Shown here piece by piece: positions 40,750 to 41,949 of a DNA stretch of 41,949 nt (position 1 is the first letter of the stretch; each line of letters opens with the position of its first letter). The position numbers were made by a program, and so were the translations under genes. Below the pieces are notes generated by a model. The model was not told the DNA's origin, did no database searches, and saw only the letters and a program-made list of their open reading frames with translations. The DNA is from Opitutia bacterium (GTDB lineage Bacteria > Verrucomicrobiota > Verrucomicrobiia > Opitutales > Seribacteraceae). The stretch is from assembly GCA_018645725.1 (NCBI GenBank), contig JABGWD010000055.1, positions 1-41,949 on the forward strand. The letters are read 5' to 3'.

Positions 40750-41571
40750 ATGCAGATCATACAACCTCACTACCACGGTATCGCCCGTACGGCGCAAGAC
40801 TACGAGAGAATGGCAATGTCCGGAGTCGTTGCCGTGTGCGAACCCGCATTCTGGGCAGGTTATGACAGAAGGCATCCCGAAACCTTCATCGATTACTTTG
40901 CCCAGATTTCAGAGTTCGAACCGACCCGGGCAGCTTCGTTCGGAATCAAGCATTTTTGCTGGGTCGCGGTCAACCCAAAGGAGGCCGAGAACCCCGAGCT
41001 TACGCAAGAGGTGCTTCGTCTCATGCCGGAGTTTTTTAACAAACCCAATTGCCTGGGAGTCGGAGAGACGGGCTTGCACAAGTCGACTCGGAACGAAATA
41101 GATTCCCTGGAGGCTCATGTCGACATGGCGATGAAACACGGCCAACTTGTCCTTATCCATACGCCGCACCTTGCCGACAAGGCCCATGGGACCAAGACCG
41201 TTCTCGAAGTTTTGGCGGGGATGGACGTCGATCCGGACAGGATTTGGATCGATCACGTAGAGGAGCAAACCATCGAATCGGTTCTGGATGCCGGTTATTG
41301 GGCCGGGATGACCCTTTATCCCGTAACCAAATGCAGCCCGCGCCGCGCCGTGGACATTTTGGAAAAGTATCCGACCGAGCGGTTGCTCGTTAACTCTTCG
41401 GCTGATTGGGGTCCAAGCGATCCCTTTACCTTGCAGGAATCAATTATGGAATTTCGCCGTCGAGGACACAGCCTTCAGGAAGCGGTCGAAATTTTTCACA
41501 ACAACCCGTGTCGTTTTCTCGGGCAGAACCCGAAATGGGACATTAAGCCGATTACGATTGGCGAGCAGTAG
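40750..41571 (+). CDS. TatD-family metal-dependent hydrolase, EboB-like
   Basis: A 273-residue TIM-barrel amidohydrolase. Metal-site residues are visible in order: H7 and H9 in QPHYHGIAR, a glutamate in GVGETGLH, a histidine in LVLIHTPH, a histidine in IWIDHVEEQ, and an aspartate in VNSSADWGPSD. Distinctive segments (VAVCEPAFWAG, SFGIKHFCWVAVNPKEAENPEL, YWAGMTLYPVTKCSPRRA) are closer in my memory to EboB of the ebo clusters of cyanobacteria and other phyla than to DNase TatD. The ebo products are linked to transport of small compounds and some natural-product pathways. No other ebo gene is visible. cysS starts three bases after its stop. The EboB label is from memory. Confidence 0.83.
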   Translation: MQIIQPHYHGIARTAQDYERMAMSGVVAVCEPAFWAGYDRRHPETFIDYFAQISEFEPTRAASFGIKHFCWVAVNPKEAENPELTQEVLRLMPEFFNKPNCLGVGETGLHKSTRNEIDSLEAHVDMAMKHGQLVLIHTPHLADKAHGTKTVLEVLAGMDVDPDRIWIDHVEEQTIESVLDAGYWAGMTLYPVTKCSPRRAVDILEKYPTERLLVNSSADWGPSDPFTLQESIMEFRRRGHSLQEAVEIFHNNPCRFLGQNPKWDIKPITIGEQ

Positions 41572-41574
41572 GGC

Positions 41575-41949
41575 ATGCCTCTCAACCTCTACGATACCTT
41601 ATCCCGGGAAACCCGGGAGGTTTTTCCCATGGATGGAGAAACCGTGCGGTTCTATGGTTGCGGTCCCACCGTATACGGCCCCGCTCACGTCGGTAACTTC
41701 CGGACCTTCGTTTTGCAGGACGTCTTCCGTCGGGTACTCGAGACTACCGGTCAGAAGACCTATCATGCCCGCAACCTGACCGACGTAGACGACAAGACGA
41801 TTCGTCAATCACAGGAGGAAGGCGTTCCCTTGGGCGAATTCACGACCCGCTGGACCGAGCGCTTTCATCAGGATTGCCGTGCGTTGAATCTTCTCGATCC
41901 CCATGTCGAGCCCTCTGCAGTCGGTCATATTCCCGAACAGATCGCCTTG
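41575..41949 (+). CDS. cysS: Cysteinyl-tRNA synthetase, N-terminal 125 residues; cut by the window edge
   Basis: Class I aminoacyl-tRNA synthetase that attaches cysteine to tRNA-Cys. The visible part is the start of the Rossmann catalytic domain: zinc ligand C29 in FYGCGPTVYGPAHVGNFRTF with the HIGH-equivalent HVGN (38-41), then NLTDVDDKTI, and FHQDCRALNLLDPHVEPSA with a further cysteine of the zinc site region. The start ATG at 41575 lies three bases after the EboB-like stop, so cotranscription is likely. The KMSKS loop and anticodon domain lie beyond the edge. Confidence 0.95.
   Translation, partial: MPLNLYDTLSRETREVFPMDGETVRFYGCGPTVYGPAHVGNFRTFVLQDVFRRVLETTGQKTYHARNLTDVDDKTIRQSQEEGVPLGEFTTRWTERFHQDCRALNLLDPHVEPSAVGHIPEQIAL

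Noticed and set aside
1-41949. Mobile elements, prophage, CRISPR arrays, toxin-antitoxin or restriction systems.
   Set aside because: No transposase, integrase, direct-repeat array or defence-gene signature was seen; nearly all sequence is accounted for by core genes.

Overview
The window is ordinary chromosomal DNA of about 50 % GC from a Gram-negative, aerobic, probably motile bacterium. Signs of the Gram-negative envelope are lipoprotein signals, a GT9-type glycosyltransferase and an acyl-ACP-synthetase-like ligase. Gene content (caa3-type oxidase operon with SCO and DUF420 helpers, peroxiredoxin-thioredoxin-small-protein trio, EboB-like TatD hydrolase, flagellin of the flagellinolysin type) and rare Shine-Dalgarno sites fit a marine verrucomicrobial (Opitutia-like) lineage. 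That placement is inference from family resemblance and carries moderate confidence at best. I see no phage, insertion sequence, CRISPR array or rRNA operon.

Layout. Positions 1-3393 hold the start of a histone-deacetylase-family gene and carA (both minus), divergent from GTP-dependent PEP carboxykinase. Positions 3406-10169 are one minus-strand aa3/caa3 cytochrome oxidase operon in the order ctaB, subunit II fused to cytochrome c, subunit I, subunit III, subunit IV, ctaG. Divergent from it (10474-12900) is a plus-strand copper/oxidase assembly set: a SCO lipoprotein, a protein with two HLHP motifs, and DUF420. Then come thyA-folA (minus), a secreted basic protein of unknown role, tRNA-Val directly abutting ilvN, then ilvC ending in a strong terminator. 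Next is a translationally coupled run hemC - cobA/hemD fusion - trpF. A 2-Cys peroxiredoxin, a thioredoxin and a small conserved protein follow, then ffh (minus).

Positions 22731-29798 carry serA, plsY, hom, lysC, thrC and a GT9-like gene, which form an amino-acid block for serine and the aspartate-to-threonine branch. Convergent to it is citramalate synthase (cimA), which makes isoleucine precursors without threonine. With ilvN/ilvC this gives most of the branched-chain pathway. After an acyl-CoA/ACP-ligase-like gene comes a convergent 593-residue flagellin whose central insert looks like a flagellinolysin metallopeptidase that has lost its HExxH residues. The right end has tRNA-Lys, a SLOG-family protein coupled to a small membrane protein, a short hypothetical, an M16 peptidase lipoprotein, an ArsC/Spx-like reductase, an NTF2-like protein, a 78-residue protein, an EboB-like TatD hydrolase and the 5' part of cysS.

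The strongest unusual signals are the predicted dead peptidase inside the flagellin, and CBM5/12-like W...YEKG modules added to the outward-facing parts of two different subunits (II and IV) of the same oxidase.
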